Shown here in pieces: positions 1-7,986 of a stretch of DNA of 64,000 nucleotides. The number at the start of each line of letters is the position of its first letter. The stretch's first letter is position 1. Under the pieces are notes generated by a model, which ran no database searches, was not told the origin of the DNA, and was given only the letters and a program-made list of their open reading frames with translations. This DNA is from Sphingomonas desiccabilis (lineage in GTDB: Bacteria; Pseudomonadota; Alphaproteobacteria; Sphingomonadales; Sphingomonadaceae). The stretch covers positions 62,001 through 126,000 of the forward strand of contig NZ_SDPT01000002.1 in NCBI RefSeq assembly GCF_004135605.1, read 5' to 3'. A program made the translations under genes and the position numbers.

Positions 1-130
1 TCACGCGCAGGCGCAGCCGTTTCAGCCGCAGCAGGTTCAGCGTGTCGGGGGCGCGCCGCTTCGTTTCGGCGCGGATCTGCTCGTCGAGCCGCTGGTGCAG
101 CTGGGTCAGTCTGTAGACGAAGGTGTTCAA
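1..130 (-). CDS. YdcH/DUF465 family small protein (partial, C-terminus beyond window)
   Basis: This is the N-terminal 43 residues of a small charged helical protein, and the frame is still open at the left edge. The pattern LTQLHQRLDEQIRAE, then a short basic stretch and APDTLNLLRLKRLRLR matches the YdcH (DUF465) family: two short amphipathic helices with a conserved P-D-x-L-x-L-x-R-L-K motif. The function of the family is not established. The start is taken as TTG at 130 because a GGAGAGAGG ribosome site lies just upstream and the frame has no earlier ATG. The missing part should be only some 20 residues in a typical family member. Confidence 0.7.
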   Translation of the reverse strand, partial: MNTFVYRLTQLHQRLDEQIRAETKRRAPDTLNLLRLKRLRLRV

Positions 131-535
131 AGCCTCTCTCCAATCCGAGATTGAAAGATCGGATGATCGGCGATGGGAGGGGGCGGGACGCCAGGCCAAC
201 ATCGAGATCACCCGATGCGGTCCGACATCACGTTCTTCCCGAAGGAGGAGCGCCAGAGGGGCCCGGCCCGCACCCTCAAGCTAGGGCGCGGTGCGCCGCG
301 GTCAAGCCAGGTTTGTGTAACAAAGTCGGTCTGGTTGACAAAGCCGGTCGACGGCATCACCCTTCGCCCATGTCCGCCCACGCGACATATCAGCGCTTCC
401 GCGACCACGCCGGCCAACTCGCCGCGCGCGCGTAGCCCGGGTTCGGCGGCGTGCCGCCCGGGCCCGGGACTTATTCGATCCGATCTACGGGACGCGCCCT
501 GCGCGCCCGGTTCTCGAGTAAGCGGAACCCCTGTC
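131..535. other. Gene-poor intergenic stretch with a short direct repeat
   Basis: No convincing gene is seen in these 405 bases. The overlapping open frames are arginine- and proline-rich antisense-type translations without ribosome sites. Two near-identical 12-base direct repeats, ACAAAG(T/C)CGGTC, lie at 320-331 and 338-349. The first overlaps a small inverted repeat, TTTGT-GTA-ACAAA, at 312-324, and a TTGACA hexamer sits at 335-340. These could be operator or promoter parts, but no -10 element of good quality follows. Confidence 0.4.
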
Positions 536-820
536 ATGACCCGAGCAGTTTCGATGGCACCGGCGCGCCGGCCGGTGGCCGACGCGTCGCAGATCCACGC
601 CGAGCCCGCACCGCGCGAGCTGGTGATGCGGCCGGAGCATTTCTTTTCCAACACCTTCCACCTGGAGATGGAGGATCCCGACGCGGGGCGCCAGGAAGCG
701 CTGGCGTCGTACCGCGCCGCCCCTGTGCGCGAGGAGCCGGGCGAGCTGAGCCTGGTGCTGATGATCCTGCTGATCGGGGTGCCGGTGCTCCTGGCGCTGG
801 CGCTGTTCCCGGCGGCATAG
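536..820 (+). CDS. Small single-pass membrane protein, unknown function
   Basis: A 94-residue protein I do not recognise. The first 70 residues are polar and slightly acidic (for example HLEMEDPDAGRQEALASYR). The last 24 form one strongly hydrophobic segment, LSLVLMILLIGVPVLLALAL, so it is probably a C-terminally anchored inner-membrane protein with its bulk in the cytoplasm. ATG at 536 is used; ATG at 554 is an alternative, and neither has a strong ribosome site. It is followed 28 bases later by another small membrane protein and may share its transcript. Confidence 0.5.
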   Translation: MTRAVSMAPARRPVADASQIHAEPAPRELVMRPEHFFSNTFHLEMEDPDAGRQEALASYRAAPVREEPGELSLVLMILLIGVPVLLALALFPAA

Positions 821-848
821 CCCCGCGTCCGTCGTGCGAGGATCGCCG

Positions 849-1190
849 GTGCCGCTGAAGGCGATGCTGCTGTTCCTCGCAAGCGCGCTCTGCTGGCTGG
901 TCGCGTGCCGGCTGGCGGGCGTGCGCGAGCCCTGGGACGCGGAGGCCTATTGGCGATGGTGGGTTCCCGCGTCGCTTGCGCTGTCGGCGGTTGCCGGATG
1001 GTTCTGGCGGAAGCGGGGGTGGCTGGCGGGCGTGCTGGTCACCTTCGCCCAGCTGCCGGTGGTGTGGATCGGCAATGGGGAGGGCAGCGGGCTATGGGCC
1101 GCCGGGGTGCTGATCCTGGCTGTGCTGGCGCTGCCGGCGGCGGCAGTTTCGGCGCTGGCGGCTCAGCTTGGGCGCGGAACGCGGCGCTAG
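849..1190 (+). CDS. Small four-helix membrane protein, unknown function
   Basis: 113 residues with about four hydrophobic segments (roughly residues 5-22, 38-54, 58-76 and 82-105) and a basic tail (GRGTRR). It has the look of a small integral inner-membrane protein of unknown role. GTG at 849 is chosen because GAGG at 838-841 sits seven bases upstream; an in-frame GTG at 834 would add five residues without a ribosome site. It lies 28 bases after the preceding small membrane protein, so the two may be co-transcribed. No catalytic or ligand-binding motif is visible. Confidence 0.55.
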   Translation: MPLKAMLLFLASALCWLVACRLAGVREPWDAEAYWRWWVPASLALSAVAGWFWRKRGWLAGVLVTFAQLPVVWIGNGEGSGLWAAGVLILAVLALPAAAVSALAAQLGRGTRR

Positions 1191-1343
1191 GCCGATCCTG
1201 CTTGCGCCGGGCGGGGTTTCCGATCAGCTTTGCCGAGAAGGCGTTGCTGCGCCATGCGCAGGAACGCCGCGCTTTGAGGGAGGCGGCCGAATGCACGTCA
1301 GCATCGCAAAGGCAGGTGAGTCGGCGGAACGGGGAGGGGTGCT

Positions 1344-2006
1344 GTGATCGCGGCCGTGATCGCCGCGCTGCTGCTGGGGCAGACCCAAGTCCCACAGGGG
1401 AGCGACCCGGTGTTTGCATCGGCATCACCGACCCGGCCGGGCGAGTCGGGACGGGCGGCGCGGGATCGGACCGCGAGCGACCCTGCCTCGCTGGTGGAGA
1501 TGCAAGCGTTCGGGCGCTGTGCGGCGCGCCGCGTGCCCGCCAAGGCGGCGGCGCTGCTGCAGATGGACTATACCACGCCGCAATATCAGCAGGCGCTTAA
1601 GAAGATCGCGCTGTCCAACACCAGCTGCGTGCCCGGCAAGCACGGCCGGTTCGCGCCGGTGCTGTTCGCGGGCGCGCTTGCCGAAGGGCTGCTGTCGCAT
1701 ACCGACGACCTGGCCGAGGCGCTTGCCTATGATCCGAGCAAGACGGCGGTGAAGGCGGTGGGCGAGACCGACCTGATCGCGCATTGCGTGGCGCGCACGG
1801 CCCCGCGCGAGGTCGCGGCGCTGTTCGCGACGCCGGCCGCGAGCGACGCGGAAGCGACGGCGATCCGCACCCTCGCGCCGACGGTGGAGGCGTGCGTGGC
1901 GAAGGGCCAGACGGCGCGCTTCAACCGTGCCGGGCTGCGGGCGATCCTGGCGACGGCATCCTATCGCATCGTCGAGGCGAACCGGGCACCGGCAGGCGCG
2001 GGCTAA
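1344..2006 (+). CDS. Secreted hypothetical protein with four cysteines
   Basis: 220 residues. The N-terminus MIAAVIAALLLGQ resembles a short signal peptide, followed by a Pro/Ser/Arg-rich linker and an alpha-helical domain. Four cysteines in similar contexts (FGRCAARR, NTSCVPG, IAHCVAR, VEACVAK) suggest two disulfides in the periplasm. The start is a GTG preceded by a clear GGGGAGG ribosome site. I do not recognise a named family; comparable proteins in sphingomonads are, as far as I recall, annotated as hypothetical. It converges with the zntB-like gene, leaving 13 bases between the stop codons. Confidence 0.6.
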   Translation: MIAAVIAALLLGQTQVPQGSDPVFASASPTRPGESGRAARDRTASDPASLVEMQAFGRCAARRVPAKAAALLQMDYTTPQYQQALKKIALSNTSCVPGKHGRFAPVLFAGALAEGLLSHTDDLAEALAYDPSKTAVKAVGETDLIAHCVARTAPREVAALFATPAASDAEATAIRTLAPTVEACVAKGQTARFNRAGLRAILATASYRIVEANRAPAGAG

Positions 2007-2019
2007 GGACGGCTGCGCC

Positions 2020-2973
2020 CTAGCGGTTGAGCCAGTGGCGGTGGACGAACCAGCCGGTGATGGCGACGGCGAGCAGGATGCACACGCCGATGACGCCGGC
2101 AAACGCCCAAGGGGCGTGGGCAAAGGGAATGCCCTCGACGTTCATGCCGAGCAGGCCGGTGAGAAAGGTTAGCGGCAGGAACACCATCGCGACGATCGCG
2201 ATCTGGAGCGAGCGCTGGTCGATCTGTTCGGCGCGAAGATCGGTCAGCGTCTCGTGGATCAGCGCGGCCCGCTCGCGGATCGCCTCCAGCTCTTCCGCCA
2301 TGCGCGCGGCCTGGTCGGCGGCGGCGGCGAGGTGGAGGCGATCGTCGGCGCCCAGCCAGTCGCCGGGCAGCGCCGAGAGCTTTTCGAGCGCGGCGCGCTG
2401 GGGCGCCAGGAAACGGCGGTAGCCGATCGCCTGGATGCGGGTGCGGCTGACGACGCGGCGCAGCTCGAACACGCGGTCGGCGCTCAATCCTTCCTCGCAG
2501 TCGTCCAGGGTATCGCCCAACTCGGCGACGAGCGGGTCGAGCTCGCCGGTGATCTCCTCGGCAAAGGCGACGATGAGGTCGCCGGGATCGGCGACATGGG
2601 CCTGCTCGACCTCTTCGCGCACCGCGGGCATGGCGGTGAGGCGGTGGCGGGTGACCGAAAAGACGCGGCCGGCGGCGGCATAGAGGCGCACCGAGGCGAG
2701 CGGATCGGAGGTGGCGAGCTCGTCGGGCGATAGGCCGCGCAGGTTGACGAAGGCGCCGTTCTCCAACGCGGTGCAGCGTGGGCGGGTCTCGACCGCCACC
2801 AGCGGGTCGACGACATAGGCGGGGAGGCCGGCGACGCCCTCCAGCCAGGGGCGCAGCGCCGATTCCTCGCCATGGAGGTGGATCCACACCAGCGCGCCGT
2901 CTGCGGTGAGGGCGTCCTCCAGCGGCACCGCCCGGGCGGCGCCGTCCTTCACCTGCATCGCAAAGCCGTTCAC
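2020..2973 (-). CDS. ZntB/CorA-family divalent metal transporter
   Basis: 317 residues in the CorA superfamily fold: a long cytoplasmic mixed/helical domain, a long coiled helix (about residues 190-250) and two C-terminal membrane helices separated by the periplasmic loop. The signature GMN tripeptide is present near residues 276-278 in the context LLGMNVEGIP, which resembles the ZntB branch (zinc, proton-coupled) more than Mg-specific CorA. Family knowledge gives pentameric transport of Zn or Mg; the metal cannot be fixed from sequence. The start overlaps the end of the upstream siroheme synthase by four bases, so translation is probably coupled. Confidence 0.85.
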   Translation of the reverse strand: MNGFAMQVKDGAARAVPLEDALTADGALVWIHLHGEESALRPWLEGVAGLPAYVVDPLVAVETRPRCTALENGAFVNLRGLSPDELATSDPLASVRLYAAAGRVFSVTRHRLTAMPAVREEVEQAHVADPGDLIVAFAEEITGELDPLVAELGDTLDDCEEGLSADRVFELRRVVSRTRIQAIGYRRFLAPQRAALEKLSALPGDWLGADDRLHLAAAADQAARMAEELEAIRERAALIHETLTDLRAEQIDQRSLQIAIVAMVFLPLTFLTGLLGMNVEGIPFAHAPWAFAGVIGVCILLAVAITGWFVHRHWLNR

Positions 2974-3734
2974 CGCAGCATCTCCAGCAGGATCGTGAGG
3001 CCCGGAGCGTCGGGCGGGGGCGTGTCGCCGAGGATGCGATCGGCATCGGCGCGGGCGCGGTCGAGGATCGCGGCGGGCACGTCGGGGGCGTGGACCAGCC
3101 GGTCGGCACGCGCCAGCAGGCGGGCCTCGCGCAGGGTGAGCTCGTCGGGGTCGGGCGAGCGCAGGGCGATGCGGACGGTTTCGGACGGCGGCGCGTCGGC
3201 GGTGTCGAGCCAGCGGGCGACGGCATCGTCGTCGTGGGCGAGCAGCGGGTCGAGCGCGCCCCCTGCGGAAAGCGCCGTGCCGAGCGCGCGGCGGCGGGCG
3301 TCGCCGTCGGGAAAGCGCTGGCGCAGGGCCGACCGGGCCGCGTGGAGCTGCTCGGCGAGGCGGCCGAGGCCGGCGGGAAGCAGCGTCTCCAGCCGCTGGC
3401 GGACGGCGGCGGCGAGGCCGGCGGAGATGCCGCCGGTGGCGACGGCGACCAGCAGCGGATCGCGGTCGACGATCGCCGGCAGGGTGAAGTCGCAGAGCTC
3501 GGGCCGGTCGACGGCGTTGACCAGGATGCCGCGGGCGCGCAGCGCGGCGATGGCGGCATGCGCCTCGGCCTCGTCGGCGAGGGCGACGACGGCGAGGCGC
3601 GCGTCGGGATGATCCTCGATCACCTGCGCCCCGGCGCGTTCGAGCAGGCGGCGCTTGGCCTCGGCGGCGGGGCCGGTGCCCTTCAGGATCACCGGCCTGC
3701 CGGCGAGCCGCAGCAGGACCGGCAGGCCGATCAT
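2970..3734 (-). CDS. Precorrin-2 dehydrogenase/ferrochelatase (CysG N-terminal type) with SUMT remnant
   Basis: 254 residues. Residues 1-200 match the CysG-N/Met8p family: an NAD-binding start (VILKGTGPAAEAKRR), the N-A-V-D and ATGGISAGLA motifs, and a helical dimer domain. The enzyme oxidises precorrin-2 to sirohydrochlorin and inserts iron to make siroheme. The tail (about 205-250) reads like the beginning of the SUMT methylase domain of full CysG (SPDPDELTLREARLLARADR), but the glycine-rich V-G-A-G-P-G has become IALRS and the remaining 200 residues are gone. A separate cobA would be needed. It sits one base after lysA and overlaps the zntB-like gene. Confidence 0.85.
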   Translation of the reverse strand: MIGLPVLLRLAGRPVILKGTGPAAEAKRRLLERAGAQVIEDHPDARLAVVALADEAEAHAAIAALRARGILVNAVDRPELCDFTLPAIVDRDPLLVAVATGGISAGLAAAVRQRLETLLPAGLGRLAEQLHAARSALRQRFPDGDARRRALGTALSAGGALDPLLAHDDDAVARWLDTADAPPSETVRIALRSPDPDELTLREARLLARADRLVHAPDVPAAILDRARADADRILGDTPPPDAPGLTILLEMLR

Positions 3735-3735
3735 G

Positions 3736-4998
3736 TCAGGCGAGCCAGTCCGGCAGCACGTCCGCCTCTACCATCGAGCGGATCGACGGGCGCTCGCGGA
3801 CCACGGCGAAGCGATCGCCGGAGACCAGCACCTCGGGCGTGAGCGCGCGCGAGTTGTAGGTGCTCGACATGGACGCGGCATAGGCGCCGGCGGTTCGGAA
3901 GGCGACGAGGTCGCCGGCCGCGACCTGGTCCATGGTGCGGGCGGTGGCGAAGGTGTCGCCAGTCTCGCACACCGGGCCGACGACGTTGACGGTCTCGCGC
4001 CGGCCGGTCGGCTCGACCGCCTCGATCGCGTGATAGGCGTCGTAGAGGCTGGGGCGCAGCAGGTCGTTCATGGCCGCATCGACGATCACGAACGGCGCGT
4101 TGGCGCCCTGCTTCACGCGGATCACGCGCGACACCAGCACGCCCGCATTGGCGACGATCAGGCGGCCGGGCTCGAAGATCAGGCGCGCGTCCCATCCGGC
4201 GGTGGCGCGGCGGACCATCTCGCCATAGGCGGCGGGCGAAGGGGGCGCGGGCTTGGCCGGGTCGTAGGGGACGCCGAGGCCGCCGCCGAGATCGGCGGTG
4301 GCGATGCGGTGGCCGGCGGCGCGCAGTTCGGCGATCAGCGCGCCGACGCGGCCGAAGGCGGCCTCCAACGGGCCGAGGTCGGTCAGCTGGCTGCCGATGT
4401 GGACGGCGACGCCGCGCACCTCCAGCCCCGGCAGCGCCGCGACATGGGCGAAGGCGGCGAGTGCGCGGTCATAGGGGATGCCGAACTTGTTGTCGGCGCC
4501 GCCGGTCGAGATCTTCGAATGGGTGCCGGCGAGCACGTCCGGGTTGACGCGGATCGCGACCGGGGCGGTGACGCCGCGTGCCGTCGCGACGGCGGAGAGC
4601 ATGTCGAGCTCGGGTTCGGACTCGACGTTGAACTGGCCGATGCCGGCGTCGAGCGCCTGCGCCATTTCCTCCGCCGTCTTGCCGACGCCGGAGAAGACGA
4701 TGTCCTGCGGGCGTACGCCGGCGTGGAGCGCGCGTGCGAGCTCGCCGCCCGAGACGACGTCGGCGCCGAGGCCGGCGCGGGCGAGGGTCGCGAGCACCGC
4801 GCCATTGGGATTTGCCTTGACCGCGAACGCGATCAGCGGATCGTCGAGGCCGGCAAGCGCCTCGCGGAACACGGCGACGTGGCGGGCGAGGGTCGCGGTC
4901 GAATAGACGTAGACGGGGGTGCCCACCGCGTCGGCGATCGCTGCCAGCGGCACGTCCTCGGCATGGAGCGCGCCGTCGCGCAGCTGGAAATTGTCCAT
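3736..4998 (-). CDS. lysA: Diaminopimelate decarboxylase
   Basis: 420 residues, the usual length. Fold-type III PLP enzyme that decarboxylates meso-diaminopimelate to L-lysine, the last step of lysine biosynthesis. The PLP lysine is K61 in IAFAVKANPNG, the glycine-rich phosphate loop DLGGGLGVPY follows in the barrel, and the substrate-binding V-C-E-T-G-D motif is in the C-terminal beta domain. It lies 12 bases downstream of a small lipoprotein gene and one base before the siroheme synthase, in a leftward operon that begins with argH. Pairing of lysA with a small upstream lipoprotein is common in proteobacteria. Confidence 0.97.
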   Translation of the reverse strand: MDNFQLRDGALHAEDVPLAAIADAVGTPVYVYSTATLARHVAVFREALAGLDDPLIAFAVKANPNGAVLATLARAGLGADVVSGGELARALHAGVRPQDIVFSGVGKTAEEMAQALDAGIGQFNVESEPELDMLSAVATARGVTAPVAIRVNPDVLAGTHSKISTGGADNKFGIPYDRALAAFAHVAALPGLEVRGVAVHIGSQLTDLGPLEAAFGRVGALIAELRAAGHRIATADLGGGLGVPYDPAKPAPPSPAAYGEMVRRATAGWDARLIFEPGRLIVANAGVLVSRVIRVKQGANAPFVIVDAAMNDLLRPSLYDAYHAIEAVEPTGRRETVNVVGPVCETGDTFATARTMDQVAAGDLVAFRTAGAYAASMSSTYNSRALTPEVLVSGDRFAVVRERPSIRSMVEADVLPDWLA

Positions 4999-5010
4999 GG
5001 GTTCAGGGGC

Positions 5011-5256
5011 TCAGTTGCGGGGCGGGATGTCGAACGGATCGTCCTGGCGTTCCGTCGACTCGCGCAGCAGCTCGTCGCTGCGGGTGGGGCGCTGCTGGGT
5101 GGTTGGCGTCAGCAGGTCGCCGGGCGTGGGGGTCGCGGTGGCGCCATAGGGCGGCGGCGGCAGCGCCTCGCCCTCGGCAGGCCGCAGGTCGCGCCGCGCG
5201 CCGCAGCCGGCGAGCGCGAGGCCAAGGGCGGCGAGCAGCAGCGGACGACGGGTCAT
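5011..5256 (-). CDS. LptM/LppL-like small lipoprotein
   Basis: 81 residues with a classic lipoprotein signal, [19 protein letters not shown], giving lipobox L-A-G-C at residue 18. The mature part is short, proline-rich and without a domain. Small lipoproteins encoded immediately before lysA are known as LppL; their E. coli counterpart (YifL) was renamed LptM, which helps assemble the LptDE lipopolysaccharide translocon. The assignment here rests on position, size and lipobox, not on detailed similarity. ATG overlaps the argH stop (ATGA), so translation is coupled to argH. Confidence 0.7.
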   Translation of the reverse strand: MTRRPLLLAALGLALAGCGARRDLRPAEGEALPPPPYGATATPTPGDLLTPTTQQRPTRSDELLRESTERQDDPFDIPPRN

Positions 5257-6632
5257 GCGACTTCCTTTGCACGGGCGGCGCGGGCCGCGGCGACGGCGGC
5301 GCGCACGCGATCGGGCGCGGTGCCGCCGAAGCTGGTGCGGCTGCGCACCGACGCGTCGACGGTCAGCACATCATAGACGCTTTCAGTGATGCGCGGGTCG
5401 ATCGCCTGGAGATCGGCGAGCGGCAGCGCGTCGAGCGCGATGCCGCGCTCCTCGGCGAGCTTCACCGTGCGGCCGGTGACGTGGTGCGCCTCGCGGAACG
5501 GCAGCCCGGCTTCGCGCACCAGCCAGTCGGCGAGGTCGGTCGCGGTCGGGAAGCCGGCCTCCAAAGCGGCGCGCATGCGGGCGGGGCGGAAGGTCGCGCT
5601 CTCGACCATGCCGGTCATCGCCGCGATCGACAGGGCGAGCAGGTCGGTCGCCTCGAACACGGGCGGCTTGTCGTCCTGCATGTCCTTCGAATAGGCGAGC
5701 GGCAGGCCCTTCATGGTGACCATCAGCGCGGTCATGCAGCCCAGGATGCGCCCCGAATGGCCGCGCACCAGCTCGGCGGCGTCGGGATTGCGCTTCTGCG
5801 GCATGATCGACGAGCCGGTCGACCAGGCGTCGGACAGGGAGACGAAGCCGAACGGCTGCGACGCCCACAGCACGAATTCCTCGGCCATGCGCGAGAGGTG
5901 CAGGGACGCCTGCACGGCGGCGGTGAGATACTCGATCGCGAAGTCGCGGTCGGACACCGAGTCGAGCGAATTGTCGGTGGGGCCGTCGAAGCCGAGCGCG
6001 CGGGCGGTTGTCTCGCGATCGATCGGGAAGCCGGTGCCGGCGAGTGCTGCGGCGCCGAGCGGGCAGCGGTTGAGCCGCGCGCGGGCATCGGCGAAGCGGC
6101 CGCGGTCGCGCGCGACCATCGCATGATAGGCCATCAGGTGATGGCCTAGCGTCACCGGCTGGGCGACCTGGAGATGGGTGAATCCCGGCATCACCGTATC
6201 GGCATGCTCGTCGGCGCGCGCGATCAGCGCGTCCTGGAGCTGGCCCAGGGCGGCATCGACCGAGTCGATCGCGTCGCGCACCCACAGGCGGAAGTCGGTC
6301 GCGACCTGGTCGTTGCGGGAGCGCGCGGTGTGGAGGCGGCCGGCGGCGGGGCCGATCGCCTCGGCCAGCCGCGCCTCGGTCTGCATGTGGATGTCCTCGA
6401 GCGCGAGGTCCTCCGCCACGCCGTCGCGGGCATAAAGCTCAGCAACGCCGTCCAGGCCGCTGCGGATCGCGGCGGCGTCCTCCGCCGTCAGGATGCCCTG
6501 CGCGGCGAGCATCGCGGCGTGGGCCTGCGATCCGGCGATGTCCTGCTGCCACATTCGCTTGTCGAATGGGATGGAGGCATTTATCTCCCGCATCACAGCC
6601 GAGGGACCCTCGGCGAAGCGCCCGCCCCACAT
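5253..6632 (-). CDS. argH: Argininosuccinate lyase
   Basis: 459 residues of the fumarase/aspartase superfamily. It cleaves argininosuccinate to arginine and fumarate. Family landmarks are MWGGRF at the N-terminus, [10 protein letters not shown] at 101-110, [10 protein letters not shown] near 146-155, and the signature [11 protein letters not shown] at 273-283, whose mobile loop carries the catalytic serine. The start is ATG 6632, preceded by AAGGCAGG; the frame stays open upstream only as antisense of the thioredoxin gene. It leads the leftward operon argH, LptM-like, lysA, siroheme synthase, zntB-like. Only 16 bases separate its start from the divergent tlpA-like start. Confidence 0.97.
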   Translation of the reverse strand: MWGGRFAEGPSAVMREINASIPFDKRMWQQDIAGSQAHAAMLAAQGILTAEDAAAIRSGLDGVAELYARDGVAEDLALEDIHMQTEARLAEAIGPAAGRLHTARSRNDQVATDFRLWVRDAIDSVDAALGQLQDALIARADEHADTVMPGFTHLQVAQPVTLGHHLMAYHAMVARDRGRFADARARLNRCPLGAAALAGTGFPIDRETTARALGFDGPTDNSLDSVSDRDFAIEYLTAAVQASLHLSRMAEEFVLWASQPFGFVSLSDAWSTGSSIMPQKRNPDAAELVRGHSGRILGCMTALMVTMKGLPLAYSKDMQDDKPPVFEATDLLALSIAAMTGMVESATFRPARMRAALEAGFPTATDLADWLVREAGLPFREAHHVTGRTVKLAEERGIALDALPLADLQAIDPRITESVYDVLTVDASVRSRTSFGGTAPDRVRAAVAAARAARAKEVA

Positions 6633-6648
6633 CGAATTGGAGCCTGCC

Positions 6649-7230
6649 TTGCGCTCGGTAATCGCGCTTCTCCTTGCCACAACGCTGCTGCTGACCGGCG
6701 CTTGCGATAGGCGACACGACCCGGCCCGGCAAGACGAAGCGGGCACCGTTCCCGACGTTGCCGCGCCCGGCGGCGGCGGGGCGCCTGCGCCGGCCGGTAC
6801 GGTGGACCGCAGCCACAAGGGCGAGGCGGCGCCGGAGGTGACGTTCGAGGGTCCGGACGCCAAGCCCACCAGTCTTGCGGCGTTCCGCGGCAAGCCGGTG
6901 CTGGTGAACCTGTGGGCGACCTGGTGCGCGCCCTGCATCCAGGAGATGCCGACGCTCGACGCGCTGGCGGGCGAGGGTACGCTGAAGGTGGTGGCGGTGA
7001 GCCAGGACCTGGAGGGCGGCAAGGCAGCGGCGCCGTTCCTGGCCAAGCACGGCTGGAAGAACCTGGCCGCCTATGCCGATCCCAAGCTGGGGCTGTCGAC
7101 GGGGCTGAACGCGAACCTGCCGACGACGGTCCTGTACGATGCCGCGGGCAAGGAGCTGTGGCGGGTGCAGGGCGCGATGGAGTGGACCGGCGCCGATGCG
7201 CGGGCGTTGCTGGGCGAAGCGGGAGCCTGA
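6649..7230 (+). CDS. TlpA-family thioredoxin-like protein, membrane-anchored
   Basis: 193 residues. The N-terminus [18 protein letters not shown] is a signal with a possible lipobox (Cys19) or an uncleaved anchor. After a low-complexity Gly/Ala/Pro linker, a thioredoxin fold carries the WCAPC redox motif at 92-96 and a cis-proline region (NLPTTVLYD). Proteins of this type (TlpA, ResA, DsbE) reduce periplasmic disulfides, for instance in cytochrome maturation. The start is taken as TTG 6649 because GGAG lies six bases upstream; there is no ATG or GTG in the proper region. It is divergent from argH and converges with the TetR gene. Confidence 0.85.
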   Translation: MRSVIALLLATTLLLTGACDRRHDPARQDEAGTVPDVAAPGGGGAPAPAGTVDRSHKGEAAPEVTFEGPDAKPTSLAAFRGKPVLVNLWATWCAPCIQEMPTLDALAGEGTLKVVAVSQDLEGGKAAAPFLAKHGWKNLAAYADPKLGLSTGLNANLPTTVLYDAAGKELWRVQGAMEWTGADARALLGEAGA

Positions 7231-7238
7231 TTTCAGGT

Positions 7239-7835
7239 TCAGTCGCGCTTCGCCAGCAATCCTTGAGCCATGAGCCGGAAGGCGGCAACCGCCTTGGGCA
7301 GGGTGACCTGAGGGTTTTCGCTCGCGGCCACCCATAGCGCGGCGTTGAAGGCCGCGCCGCTCAACAGGCGGGACGCGGCTTCGACATCGACCGGCTGCAT
7401 GACGCCCTCAGCAATCAGCCTCGCTACGGCCTCCATGGTGATACTCAGGCACGCATTCTGGCTCGGCCATGTCGCAGGGTCGCCCAGGAAGGCCGGTCCG
7501 TCGAGCAGGACGATCCGCCGCACCTCCGGATCGAGCGCCATTTCAATATAGGCGGCGCCTTCGGCGAGCAGCCCTTCCCACTCGTTGGCCGCGGCAGCTC
7601 CGGCGCGCTGCGCGCGCGCAGCCATCTCGCCATCGACCTGCGCGACCACAGCGGCGAGCAACCCCTTCTTGTCGCCGAAGCCATGGTAGAGGGCACCGCG
7701 GGTCAGGCCGACCTCTGCGGTGAGCTCGTCCATCGACGCCCCGGCGAACCCGGATGCCGCAAACGCCCGTCGCGCCGCGCCGATCAGCTTGGCGCGATTT
7801 TCCTCCATGGTTTCGGCACGGCGCTTTGCGGCCAA
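7239..7835 (-). CDS. TetR/AcrR-family transcriptional regulator
   Basis: 198 residues. The N-terminal helix-turn-helix is typical (RRAFAASGFAGASMDELTAE, then VGLTRGALYHGFGDKKGLL), followed by an all-helical ligand-binding domain with sequence like the YxaF/LmrA-type C-terminal regions (ALDPEVRRIVLLDGPAFLG). The start is TTG 7835, eight bases after an AAGGA ribosome site; ATG 7808 is the alternative. It is divergent from a RidA-family gene, and two perfect palindromes lie between them, so it most likely represses both itself and ridA in response to an unknown small molecule. Confidence 0.88.
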   Translation of the reverse strand: MAAKRRAETMEENRAKLIGAARRAFAASGFAGASMDELTAEVGLTRGALYHGFGDKKGLLAAVVAQVDGEMAARAQRAGAAAANEWEGLLAEGAAYIEMALDPEVRRIVLLDGPAFLGDPATWPSQNACLSITMEAVARLIAEGVMQPVDVEAASRLLSGAAFNAALWVAASENPQVTLPKAVAAFRLMAQGLLAKRD

Positions 7836-7852
7836 GACACTATTCCTTTCAC

Positions 7853-7910
7853 ATACGTGACGTATCTGAGTTGACATGCGCCGCGTGCGTGTTCACATAC
7901 GCTGCGTATG
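7853..7910. promoter_or_regulatory. Two TetR operator palindromes between tetR and ridA
   Basis: Two perfect odd-centred palindromes share the half-site CATACG/ATACG: ATACGT-G-ACGTAT at 7853-7865 and CATACGC-T-GCGTATG at 7896-7910. Their centres are 44 bases apart, about four helical turns. A TTGACA box at 7871-7876 lies between them, and the second palindrome covers where the matching -10 of a rightward (ridA) promoter would fall. The first lies just upstream of the tetR ribosome site. This is the standard layout of an autoregulated TetR circuit. Confidence 0.75.
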
Positions 7911-7986
7911 CAGATGATCCTGCAAGCTCCCAATGTCCAGTACGCGGATCACACGGGCGTGCCGGCACGACGAAGGAGATGATGAC

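Noticed and set aside
2003-3559. 518-residue minus-strand open frame
   Set aside because: Overlaps both the zntB-like and siroheme synthase genes in a different frame; Arg/Pro/Ala-rich and without any family pattern.
3655-5376. 573-residue plus-strand open frame over lysA
   Set aside because: Antisense of lysA, the LptM-like gene and the start of argH; composition is that of a GC-rich shadow.
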